From Lineus longissimus (Eukaryota; Nemertea; Pilidiophora; Heteronemertea; Lineidae), in assembly GCF_910592395.1 (NCBI RefSeq), contig NC_088312.1, positions 13,764,001 to 13,828,000 of the forward strand: a DNA stretch of 64,000 bases, read 5' to 3'. The translations under genes and the position numbers were made by a program. A model generated the notes under the pieces. The model was given only the letters and a program-made list of their open reading frames with translations. It was not told the DNA's origin and searched no databases. This document shows positions 31,028 to 41,326 of the stretch, one piece after another; positions within the stretch are counted from its first letter, which is position 1, and the number at the start of each line of letters is the position of its first letter.

Positions 31028-32540
31028 TTGACTGCGTAACAAGAGGCCCCTGTACCATCTGCTCAGCTGGGATTCATAACAAGAGGTGCTAAGAGCAAAC
31101 TGATCAGCTGGGGGATCTCCGATAGTATAACAAGAGGCGCCAATGCCCGTTTTACTCTGCTGAAATTTATTTATTTGCAAAACAAGAGGCCCCCCCCCCC
31201 CCCATGCCATCAACTTTACATTGGATTAATCTTTGGCATAACTAATGCCAACTGTTTGTTTTTTAACTATAACTAGAGGTGCCAGTGCCCATTACTCAGC
31301 TGAAATCCATTTGTTTCATAACTAGAGGCCCCCTTCCCGTATACTTAGCTGGGACTGATCATTAGCATAGCAAGAGTAACAGAGGCCTACTGTTCGGCTA
31401 AAATAGATTTTTTAGTACATAAAGATCGAGGTGCCAGTGCCCTTTACTCAGCTGAAATCCATTGTTTTTTTGTAACTAGAGGCCCCCGTGCCGTCTACTC
31501 AGCTCGGATTGATCATAGCATAACAAGAGTAACAAAGGCTAACTGTTCGACTGAGATAGATTTTTCAGTATAACAAGAGGCGCCAGTGACCATTACTCAG
31601 CTGAAATCCATGGTTTTTTTATAACTAGAGGCCCCCGTGCCGTCTACTCAGCTCGGATTGATCATAGCATAACAAGAGTAACAAAGGCTAACTGTTCGAC
31701 TGAGATAGATTTTTCAGTATAACAAGAGGCGCCAGTGACCATTACTCAGCTGAAATCCATGGTTTTTTTATAACTAGAGGCCCCCGTGCCGTCTACTCAG
31801 CTCGGATTGATCATTAGCATAACAAGAGTAACAAAGGCGTACTGTTCGACTGAAATAGATTTTTTAGTATAACAAGAGGCGCCAGTGCCCGTTACTCAGC
31901 TGAAATCGAATGGCTGCATATCAAGAGGCACGCGGTGCCGTCTTCTTACCTGGGATTAAATCTTAGCACATTTAGTGTCACTAAGGTCTACTGCTCGGTT
32001 ACAATAGAATTTTAGTATAACAAGAGGCGCCAGTGCCCATTACTCAGCTGAAAGCTATTTTTGAATAACAAAGAGGCCCCCGTGCCGTATGCAGGGCCGT
32101 ATTTAGAGGGGGGGCAGGGGGGGCAGCTGCCCCCCCTGTGCAATAAATGTTGAAAAAAAATTTTCAGACAGTAATAAAAAGACAAACTAATCTTAGCCAT
32201 AGCTTTACCAGCATGATAGCAGCATATGGATAGCAGATGTTATCAACTCAGGTGCAACCCTTATAATCTGACCAGTCCAGTGCCCTGACCCTAGTCTTCA
32301 TAAAAGTGCCAAGTGGTCCATTTTTAGAGTAAAAATACTATTGATTCACACTTCCAAATGCCAGGAAAATGCCATTTCAGACCTTTTATTTTCAAATTTT
32401 TCTGGGGGAGAGCCCCCAGACCCCCCCTTTCGGATGCGCCTGCGGCGCATGCAGATCGCCTTCGGCGATCTATCCCACTGCCCCCCCTGGACAAAAAAGT
32501 TAAATACGGCCCTGGTATGCTCAGATGGGATTCATCCTTG
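31028..32540 (+). repeat. Higher-order satellite derived from a transposon terminus
   Basis: Monomers of about 50 bp start ATAACAAGAGGC or ATAACTAGAGGC and contain CTCAGCTGA. Three monomer types alternate (GGCGCCAGTGCCC, GGCCCCCGTGCCG, and AGAGTAACAAAGGC followed by GTTCGACTGA). They form a unit of about 149 bp with successive starts near 31425, 31572, 31721, 31871 and 32019. The monomer resembles the AACAAGAGGCCC...CTCAGCTGA terminus at 70-102 and 449-481. A MITE interrupts the array at 32092-32514. Confidence 0.8.
32092..32514. mobile_element. 423-bp hAT-like MITE inside the satellite
   Basis: The ends are inverted (CAGGGCCGTATTTA and TAAATACGGCCCTG) and a 5-bp target duplication GTATG lies at 32087-32091 and 32515-32519. 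G/C-rich subterminal runs flank an AT-rich core. No transposase is encoded. The CAGGG start suggests hAT; a 5-bp duplication would fit the hAT5 group, but this is inference. Confidence 0.75.
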
Positions 32541-32680
32541 ACATAACAAGATGATGTCATGTATGATTTGATGCATTATTTTTATCATTTCGTGACCCTA
32601 ATTTTTGTGAAGACATGCCAACCGCATTTAGATATTATTTCATGAACATTCAACGTTGACAGCGAAGTCGCCTTGGCTCG

Positions 32681-33611
32681 CAAGGAGGATACCGCGGTGA
32701 CGTCACATCACGTGATCCCGACCCATATTGCTGATCGCTATGGCCAATCAGATTCAGTCTACTGACAGCAGCAGCACTGAACACACCTCCACGTCTCACT
32801 GTCTGGTGCGCTCCTGTACACAAAAACACCAATAGACATGAAATATTGCAATACCTAGTATGGATTCTTCCTGTGTAAAATAAAATTTACAGAGCAGATT
32901 AACTTCCACGAATAAAAAAGACGTTTGGCGTGGCCAAAGTGCGGAAATAATGTCTCCGCTAAAATACACTACGAAATACACTAGGCAATGCACTACGCAA
33001 TATACAATAGAGATGCAGTTGAGTTTGTTATTGTTTTGACTTAGAAGCCCGCCCATATCATAATATATTCATGTATTCATGAAGTATGAACTCATTTCTG
33101 TCCCATACAACTCTAAGAACAGTCAATTTCTCTAAATCATCACCGAAACCGCGATATCCGCAGGAAGATTTCGTTCTAGTGTCCGAAAATGCATGATCTT
33201 ACAGGGGCGCTAAATCGACAAATAGAGGGGATCTATGCGAGTTTTAGGTCCTACAGGTCTCGAACTTGTAAAATCTGTAAACATGCCTCCAAATCCCATT
33301 ATGATAATGAAGAGATTGCCCCATATCTGGGAGACTGTTTTAAACCATCGCTAATTTTGGAAGATCGGTGCCTGGCTATTTGGTTTAAAAAACCCTATTT
33401 TTCCCCATCAAAACAGCACTTTTCATTATTCAAATGATAGCTTATTGTCTGAAGACTTATTTCATAGCAGAAAAGTACTAATAACTCTGATTTGATGCGA
33501 AAAATCTAACTTTTTTGATGACTTGATTTTCCCTTGGCCGTGGATCGAGTTTGTTTACAATATGCAGCGCCATCTTGGAAAAGCCGTGACGTCACCGCGG
33601 TATCCTCCTTG
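32681..33611. mobile_element. 931-bp non-autonomous element with 26-bp inverted termini and 9-bp target duplications
   Basis: The left end starts CAAGGAGGATACCGCGGTGA and continues CGTCAC; the right end is the exact complement. CTTGGCTCG occurs on both sides (32672-32680 and 33612-33620). Nine-base duplications are the hallmark of Mutator-like transposition. The terminus contains the palindrome GGTGACGTCACC, an ATF/CREB-type core. Internal frames of 60-86 codons have no domain. The element could be mobilised by a MULE transposase such as the one at 1976-4177, but no shared end was seen to prove it. Confidence 0.8.
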
Positions 33612-33639
33612 CTTGGCTCGTGCAGAAGGCGTACGGTCA

Positions 33640-34330
33640 ACCACGGTCGGTTACCGCCCATAAGTCCGAAGGTTCACAAGTCCGAAGGTTCACAAGTCCG
33701 AAGGTTCACAATTCCGAAGATTCACAAGTCCGAAGATCCATTAATCCGAAGGTTCATTAGTCCGAAGGTCCACAGTTCCGAAGGTTCACAAGTCCGAAAA
33801 CAATTTTTTTTATATTAATGCTGTTTGACCTTTAAAGCAGTAAAAAAATCTCGCCAGTATATCTTTTCCGTGGCATTCTTGTAACGATGGTTAGCGGAAA
33901 TCATTGAAAATTAGAACTTTTGTTCGAGCCCTCAGCCCTCTTTTCACGTAGGCCATGCTAAAAAATGACTATCTGCAAAGAAAATAACGTGATGCTGGGT
34001 CAGGTTGATCGGGTAAGCCGTATTTGATGTTTCCGCACGTTACATACTGATAACTATTTACAATATATACATGTACATTGTAACATACGCGCGTTTCAAA
34101 TGTTATTTCGGACTTATGAACCTTCGGACTTCTGGGCTGTCGGACTAGTGGACCCTTTTTCATTACTTTCGGACTTATGGTATTTCGGACTTGTGGACCT
34201 TCGTAACTGTGGACCTTCGGAATTATGGGACGTTTTCAAAAGAGATTTTTTCTTTGTGGTCTTGTGAACCTTCGGACTTCTGGACCTTCGGACTTGTGAA
34301 TTTCGGACTTATGGGCAGTCACCGTACGGT
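33640..34330. mobile_element. Foldback element with AAGTCCGAAGGTTCAC arms
   Basis: About eight tandem copies of AAGTCCGAAGGTTCAC-like units (33660-33805) face inverted copies (34105-34325). The outer ends match in inverted orientation (CGCCCATAAGTCCGAAGG and TTCGGACTTATGGGCAG). The centre is AT-rich and non-coding. The architecture equals that of the insert at 26314-27225 although the repeat sequences differ. Confidence 0.7.
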
Positions 34331-36128
34331 CTATACGCCGCAGTTGGTAGGTTCAAATCTGACCAGAGGCAATTCTTTTCAAAATCTCCTCTCTACACTC
34401 TCTACACTCTCTACACTCTTATCTTTTTTTCTCTCTTCTTTCTAGTCATCTTGTTGAAAATTGCAGGTCCTAACCTCGAATTTAAAACCTTGATGACGTA
34501 TTCGTAAAATATATAGTCTCCGCTACACGTCCTGCGATTTCCATGCAATCGGGAGGACGTTTCGATCATTGAGTCACATTTCCTTAGCTGCTTGGTTTGT
34601 GGCTTGAATTTCAAATGTGCAACTATGGACACGCTGGGCTACTTACCGAGAAGGGGGGTGCGTTGAAAATTGGACCCGTGATTATCACTATACAGTTCTT
34701 TCTTCTGGTGCAGGTCTGGACGTGCTGTGTTATTCGAGGGTCATTTGTGGCCAAATGAATGAATTAAAGTCACACTGACCTACATTTATGTGCAAGGTAC
34801 GCCAAAACGAGCTCACTTTGTCTAGAATTTTGTTCGCTATCGAATGCACTAGGTTTCGGGGGGGGGGGGGGGGAGATTGACCCGTTTTGAAATATTTCGG
34901 CGACGGAAATATCAAGGTCAAAAATCTTTTTTGGGTGACTATCGTGGGAACATGGGAACATGAGTCATGTGTTTCCGTTGGCAACGGATACCTGAATGAC
35001 GTGAACGGCTCATGTCGCGCCTGTGCTCCTTTACGTAGGTGCGTTTGAAAAAGATTAACTTAATAGATGATATTTATAGCCTTTATTTATAACACTCAAT
35101 TCAGTGATACATATATATTTGCAGTCAGCTTTTACCAGCTGTGTCCCGCATATTAATGTTGAATTCCCCAAAAATGATATCAAAAAATATATATACATGA
35201 CAAGATACGCAAATCGTAGAATGATACATAATAAAACTCACTTGGTGCAATTAAACAAGCCTTACATTCCCAGCTGTAAATATTCATACGGTAACGATTT
35301 TACTAAACATCCTTCCAGTCGACTCGAAAATTTCTGCCCCAATAGACGACATGTACTATTAGACAAGTGCAAACCAAATAATTGACCTTGGGTTAGCTGC
35401 TAGCGGTTATATTTGCTAACACCACTTTCGATATTTGCTAATCAGCGAAAACAAGACAATAATACAGTAAGCTTTTTTTTAAACCCCAATTCCTAATTTG
35501 ACAGTTTTTCAAATAACTTGTGTCTTTTCCTTTACCTGCACAGTAACAACCAAAAGATGAAATTTCTTTTAATTCAATGCCGACTTATTACATGACACAT
35601 AATTACACTACAAGGCCAAAATACCAGAAATATTTAAGCGTTTAAAATTATGAACATTCAATTCTGACGTCTACTTTTATTAACATGGTCAGCATTCTTA
35701 CGGATACAAATAGAATATGATGATGCAATGTTAATACAAATAATTCTTGAATGACATATACTTGCATCTGAAGTATCTGTTCTATTTCTATAATCTCATA
35801 GCGTTTGAAGTAATGGGCAAGCTATCTGTATAATCATGTTTCATACACCATACACCAGGGCCCTTTTATTGAAACAAATAATGTTGTTACTAACGCGGGG
35901 GTGAATTCAACATGTCTTCATGTGATGCCAAGTGAATATCAGCAAGCATTTGTGAATTAAAGCTCAACTGCAACAGCAGGTAATGAACAGTGTACTGCAT
36001 AGGTCACATTCTTTTTACTTATATAATTTAAGTAATAGACAAGACCACACTTTGTTTTTTAAATTATTTTAGCAGTCGTATTGTCAATGTTAGACCGCGA
36101 CGTATCAAATGACACGTGGGGTTAGGAA
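34331..36128. other. Intergenic; no gene seen
   Basis: Near 34345-34372 a GGTAGGTTCAAATC...GAGGCA stretch recalls the B box of tRNA-derived SINEs, without a clear A box. Three CTCTCTACA units follow at 34388-34420. A G-run of about 15 lies at 34859. Otherwise the region is AT-rich without supported exons. Confidence 0.3.
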
Positions 36129-36620
36129 TCAGAAATTTGGATATGATATTCCGGACAGTGGGGCCAGTAAATGTCGAAATTTAAAGTGGTAGTTGACCAC
36201 GGAATGTTTTTTAAATCGGACAAATTTGAGAGACGTTGATATTTCGACCCATTTTCGCCTACTGGGCAAAATCTTAAAACACGTCCCCATTGCCAAATAG
36301 CAGTTATAAACATACTCGCGTCCAATTGATAGGCCTCGACCCTCCAACTTATTAATATTATTATCAATGGTTGTCTTGTCCCGTGGTGCAATGGCCACCT
36401 AAGAAGCGTCATTAACAACTACAGCAATCTCTATGCCTTCAAGCTTGTGAGAATTCATTGGGGTAGTCATGAAACTTTTAGTTCGTCGATTGCGGACACA
36501 TGCCCAACACTTGATGACGTCCTTCATGAGATTGGTTGTCAGTTCTAGTTTCCCGCACGGCAACCGCGAACCGGGGAATACTGAAATGAGTAAAAGCATA
36601 AACTTTATGGCACTTTTCAT
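36129..36620 (-). pseudogene. Secreted-type protein frame with one in-frame TAG
   Basis: From ATG at 36618-36620 the frame codes 73 residues beginning MKSAIKFMLLLISVFPGSRL, a plausible signal peptide followed by Cys-containing mature sequence (LPCGK, IKCWAC). A single TAG at 36399-36401 interrupts it, after which the same frame stays open for about 90 codons (VAIAPRDKT... to a TGA at 36129). One stop in about 163 codons suggests a recently broken or read-through gene rather than chance. A splice explanation is weak because the TAG is followed by GTGGCC only. Family not recognised. Confidence 0.35.
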
Positions 36621-37575
36621 TATATGATAAAGAGATTACTTTCATAACCTCTTTTCATGCCTCTGAATATTCTAACATCACAATGTTAAACAAAAATAAA
36701 TAATCTGGTATAAACCAATATAACTTTGAAGAAAAAGGGGAAAGATATGCAATTATATGACTATTACCTTTACTAGTCACTGCGAGTAAAAAAATTCCAT
36801 GAATACTACCCAACAGCTCGGAGGAATAAAGGCCCCATTCAAGACTGTTAAGCAAACAGGCAAATGTTTTGAATAAAATATTTATTTTAACTTTCGACCA
36901 CAAAACACGCCCAGGCAAGGGGCGACAATCTTTTGTGACCTTCTATGATCGGGGTATGGCAGCTGGAAGTTAGATTACATGTAGACACTTGTCATTTTTG
37001 CACTTGCCTTTTTATTTCATTCCTGGTGATGGTTTTATTGGTGTCTATTGGTAAGCTGCCATTGGCGGAGGGTCGACAACTGAAACTTTAAGTAGAGAAA
37101 TGGTAAGGTATCTCATTTAACTCCTGGGTTAACAACAGTGTCACCAATTTTCCCGGCGTCGTCTGTCCTATGGTCGCAAGCCATCATGTTCATAAATGTA
37201 CCGCTGAAATTTGCTACAGGGATTAAGAAAGCGGGTAAGACGTATGTGTCGACGAATATCACAATCTCATCCGGAGTCTATCAAACATAACAAAGTTATT
37301 GGTTGAAGAAGGTAACCATTGCCGACGCTGAGAGATACATGTACGCCATACATCCGTGATTATATACACTGCTACTCACACAATGAATTAAAGTTACAAT
37401 ATTCATCAATAGCTTGACTATCTAATTAATAGGGTTTTACTTGAGTCAAAATTTTGTTTAATGTAAATTACATTAAAAGAGAATTAACACTCAAATTGAC
37501 CGCGACACTGCTTTGAATTGACATTGAGGTATTCAGGTTGTTAACTGAAGATTTTTCATGAGTTTGAAACATTTG
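36621..37575. other. No gene seen; diverged repeat fragment
   Basis: Around 37260-37320 a sequence (ATCAAACATAACAAAGTTATTGGTTG and on) resembles a diverged unit of the minisatellite at 38371-38885. Otherwise non-coding. Confidence 0.35.
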
Positions 37576-38238
37576 TTACATACCTTTTGACGCTTCATCC
37601 AGGAATTCTTTCATGCATCCCTCAACATGCCTCATCCATTGGAAGGCCAATCGTTTTTTTGGATGGACGCCATCATATAGATCCCGGGCCGTAAATTTGA
37701 CGATCTTATGTCCACGTTGTTTCTTTGACGTTTTTATGGTAGTCCTGTCAAGGCGAATAACATTCCTTGGTGGTTGAAGTTTTCTTAACTCCCGATTAAC
37801 AAAACCAACAGCACGCACTAATTGTTGCTGCATTTCACAAATTTCCTCTGCGAGGTAGCGACGACGCCACAGCTTTCGTTTTTGAACATTCGTGTTGTAT
37901 TTATGGAGGCATGCTGGTATTATTGTGGATATCATGACGGCTATGTTTTTCGCGCGAAAGTGATTATAGAAGTCTTTGATTAGGCTATTGAGCGCATGAG
38001 GTTTCTTTTCATCCAGGAAGACAAGCTCTTCACCGCCTCTATGTTTTATTTTCTCGATCAAATCGCATATCCCGGCAATCAAAACCACTAATATGTCCTC
38101 CGGAAGAATATTGTTGCCCAACAGACTACGAACTTTGCTATCGCCTTCAAACTTGAGTCGTTCTATCTTGGCACCTGCCAAAACAACACAGTCGGCCTCA
38201 TAGTCCGCATTTTCCCGTGACGTCAGTATATTTCGCAA
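37576..38238 (-). CDS. SGNH-hydrolase-like domain, partial exon
   Basis: A 220-residue open frame with an alternating beta/alpha pattern. DILVVLIAGICDL fits block III of SGNH/GDSL hydrolases, with Cys at the position usually held by Asn. NIAVMISTIIP is a later strand. DLYDGVHPKK near the C terminus supplies the catalytic Asp-x-x-His. The block I Ser (GDS) is not in this frame, so an upstream exon is needed; no in-frame ATG opens the frame and a stop lies just upstream. Stand-alone SGNH domains of this type are frequent in invertebrate genomes, some within retroelements (CR1, Ngaro), but no such partner is seen here. Lys/Arg-rich segments flank the core. A 109-bp minisatellite lies upstream. 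Confidence 0.5.
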   Translation of the reverse strand: MRNILTSRENADYEADCVVLAGAKIERLKFEGDSKVRSLLGNNILPEDILVVLIAGICDLIEKIKHRGGEELVFLDEKKPHALNSLIKDFYNHFRAKNIAVMISTIIPACLHKYNTNVQKRKLWRRRYLAEEICEMQQQLVRAVGFVNRELRKLQPPRNVIRLDRTTIKTSKKQRGHKIVKFTARDLYDGVHPKKRLAFQWMRHVEGCMKEFLDEASKGM

Positions 38239-38370
38239 TTCATATCAACGAGAATCCATGAGGAAAAGTACATGTACATGCTTCATTTTCTAAAAAAGAC
38301 AATATATCAGGTTTAATTTTGAATTCATCGCTAAAACATCCCTTCTCGCTCTGAGGTTGTTGAAACAGGG

Positions 38371-38885
38371 CAAAGTTACTGGTTGACGATGGTCTTTCAG
38401 GCTGTCAGACATAGCGAGGTAAATGGTTAGCGATGGTATTATCACCAACCCGATCTCACTGGGAGGCTTTCAAACATGGCAAAGTTACTGGTTGACGATG
38501 GTCTTTCAGGCTGTCAGACATAGCGAGGTAAATGGTTAGCGATGGTATTATCACCAACCCGATCTCAACAGGAGGCTTTCAAACATGGCAAAGTTACTGG
38601 TTGACGATGGTCTTTCAGGCTGTTAGACATAGCGAGGTAAATGGTTAGCGATGGTATTATCACCAACCCGATCTCAACAGGAGGCTTTCAAACATGGCAA
38701 AGTCACTGGTTGTTGATGGTCTTTGAGGCTGTTAGACATAGCGAGGTAAATGGTTAGCGATGGTATTATCACCAACCCGATCTCAACAGGAGGCTTTCAA
38801 ACATGGCAAAGTTACTGGTTGACGATGGTCTTTCAGGCTGTCAGACATAGCGAGGTAAATGGTTAGCGATGGTATTATCACCAAT
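38371..38885. repeat. 109-bp minisatellite, ~4.7 units
   Basis: Units start CAAAGTTACTGGTTGACGAT at 38371, 38480, 38589, 38698 and 38807, giving an exact 109-bp period with few substitutions. Confidence 0.9.
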
Positions 38886-39769
38886 TAAAATCCCCGCCGC
38901 CTGTATCCCCGTATAGGCGTCTATTAAGGACGGCTATTGGTCGATTATACTGTTCATATTACATCTACTTTACCAGTGCATTCTCCGCAAACAATAGTGG
39001 TATATCTACGATTGGTATTAGTGGCTTATAACGTACATATCCCACGATCCAAATCAGGCTGCCCCACCTTTCAGCTAGGGGTGGAACTAAACAGACATTG
39101 CGCTACAGTGGGATAATGATGAACTATAGCAACGAAGTATCTTTTAAGTTATGCGTGACGTCAGAGTGACGTCATTTTGTAAACAAAGGTATCCATCTAT
39201 TCGCGAAACCAGCCCGTATGAATGTTTTAGATTTGCATTAGGTTTGTAGTAATCATATAGTTTCATGACTCTTCAATTATTCTGATTAATCTTCACGCAA
39301 GTTTTCGACAGTTTTAAAGTTGTCAATATTTGCGGCAACCCATTTTACTGGAGAACTATATCAGCTCATCCTCGTTTCTCGTGCTACTTTTTTAGCCACT
39401 GCCTCTGCCGCTACTAAAACAGCAGCACAGGCACGTGAAACTTAGAGACCCCCCCCCCCCCCCCCTTCGGTTGCCCCCTTGACTGACAAACAAACCCCGA
39501 CTACACCGACAGCAAATCTAAAAACGATATCATTTTACATTTGGGGGGGGGGGGGATGGAGGTAGTTAGTCGAGGGGGCCTGAGCTGAATTGAAGGGGTA
39601 GGGGGCAATTGAGCTATTATATAATTTATCGCACCTGTGCACAGTAGTTTCGAGATCTCGCGGGATACAGAACGTGCGACATTCGATTTATCGGATGGTG
39701 TTCATGGTGTTGTAGTATTTCAGTTTTGCTCAATTCCATTGCTATTTACGGTTTGAAGTACTGGTAGGC
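38886..39769. other. Intergenic; homopolymer tracts
   Basis: A C-run of about 17 (near 39450) and a G-run (near 39543) sit in otherwise unremarkable DNA. No exon was found. Confidence 0.35.
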
Positions 39770-39832
39770 TATGAAACGTAGACCATGTCATAGTTAGGAC
39801 CGCATCAAATATCCTGGCCATTGAATTTGGTG
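39770..39832 (+). CDS. Candidate upstream exon of the 41-53 kb gene
   Basis: The frame DHVIVRTASNILAIEFG ends one base before a strong 5' splice site (GTAAGTAT at 39833). Its phase fits the exon that starts at 41103. The 5' limit is unknown and a TGA lies a few codons upstream, so the call is tentative. Confidence 0.3.
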
Positions 39833-41102
39833 GTAAGTATAGCCAGATGGTCGCCAAGGTGTTGTTTTTTTGTCACCTAATTCAGTAATTGTCCTAAATC
39901 GATCTGAGAAAAAAGCATGGCCGTCGCCCAGCCCCGGCCCAGGCCCAGCAGGGCACGTGCCTAGCTAGGCCTACCACCCGTATTGATAAATGAGATGCAT
40001 CCCCATGCTGCTGCCGTAAATGTATGTAAATGCTCGATGCGTGGACATCTTCATCATTATTTGTCATCATTGACATACACATTGATGTAATGGTAGGCCT
40101 AGTCCCCCCCCCCCCCCCCAACAAGCCCACCCCCTAGGCCTAGCCTACCCTGTGTGGCCACGCTTGCCGGGCGGGCAGGCCGCCCCCCCCTGGCCCTAAC
40201 CATAAATTCAAAATTTCACATTCATTGACTTAGACCGGCGTGCCTGCCCTTCTGCCAAAAGAGGTAATTCATGAATTGTGGCCTCAAATATTGTGGCGTT
40301 TCAATATTTCCCAGGCCGATTACCCTGTCATCGCATTAATTATTTCCATGTGATGTCTTGTCACAAGTCACCTCATGCACAGTGATTGACCAATTCGAAA
40401 ATAACATAGAACATGTATCACGTGAACGTTCAGGGGCGTAGCCTGATATCGCAGTAGGGGGGGGGGGGGGGGGGGGGCGGGGTTCTTCGCCTATTTCTTG
40501 AGCAACGAAGGCGCTAAGCCCGTGAACATGAGACCGATATCTGGCAGGTCAGCACTCCCAGTTACGAAGGACTGTATAAGGTCACTCAGGCCTCTCAATT
40601 ACATGATTCCTACACCGTACAGGATGTCCCCAAATTAGGTCTTTTTTTTTTTTTAAATATGACCCCCCTGAAGCGTTTTTTGACCACTAACATAACCAAA
40701 TCTCATCCAAATGGCCTCATTTTAAAGTTTTCCCCTAAAATTATGATTTTTCAGGTGTATGTGGTGATATCAGTCACTAACTTTGATTTATGACATCGCT
40801 GTTCAGACAAATTGGCGTGATGAAATGTCCCCAAATTAAGCCAAAAAGCAAAAAAACATGTCCCCCAAAATAGGCTAAAAAAATACAGGGTGTAGAGGTC
40901 TCCATGTAATTGAAAGGCCTGTCACTCTATCGTACAATGGCCCATTTGGATAGAATCATGGTGTTACAAAACCCAGTAGAAAAGTAGTTCGTGTTTGTTA
41001 AAATCATAAATCGAGTGTAGCCTGCATGGAGGCTGTATTTTGTCTAGGCTCAGTCATAGTTTTGACTATTAGTATTTTTCACTTTATGTGTTTGTTTTTC
41101 AG
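39833..41102. other. Probable intron; low-complexity tracts
   Basis: It contains C- and G-runs (about 40107 and 40457-40480) and no coding frame. The 3' end TTTGTTTTTCAG is a good acceptor. Confidence 0.4.
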
Positions 41103-41326
41103 CATCATCCAATGGTAATGATGACAATCCTTCTGGTGAGAATGCAGGGCATTATGCACGAATCAAAGAGTTGGCTGCCTCCTATCGCAGGGAAAAGGGG
41201 AAAACCTATCCTAAAAAGAACTTAAAGCCATATGTGAAGGCTCCATCCAGGGACATCAATGGTGCTATATAGATGGTCCATCAGTTCCCAGAAGAGAAAG
41301 AAAAGGGAAGAAAACCTCAACGACAG
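41103..41326 (+). pseudogene. Exon 1 (of those seen), with a 2-bp frameshift
   Basis: Acceptor TTTTTCAG, donor CAG/GTAGAT. The frame runs SSNGNDDNPSGENAGHYAR to DINGAI and then meets TAG in GCTATATAGATGG. Removing one TA from TATATA continues the frame as DGPSVPRRERKGKK and delivers the phase required by exon 2. A dinucleotide slippage, an allele or an assembly error would explain it. Confidence 0.6.

Noticed and set aside
33655-33805. CRISPR-like array
   Set aside because: Units are contiguous ~16-bp repeats without unique spacers, and inverted copies follow at 34105-34325, so it is a foldback element in a eukaryotic genome.
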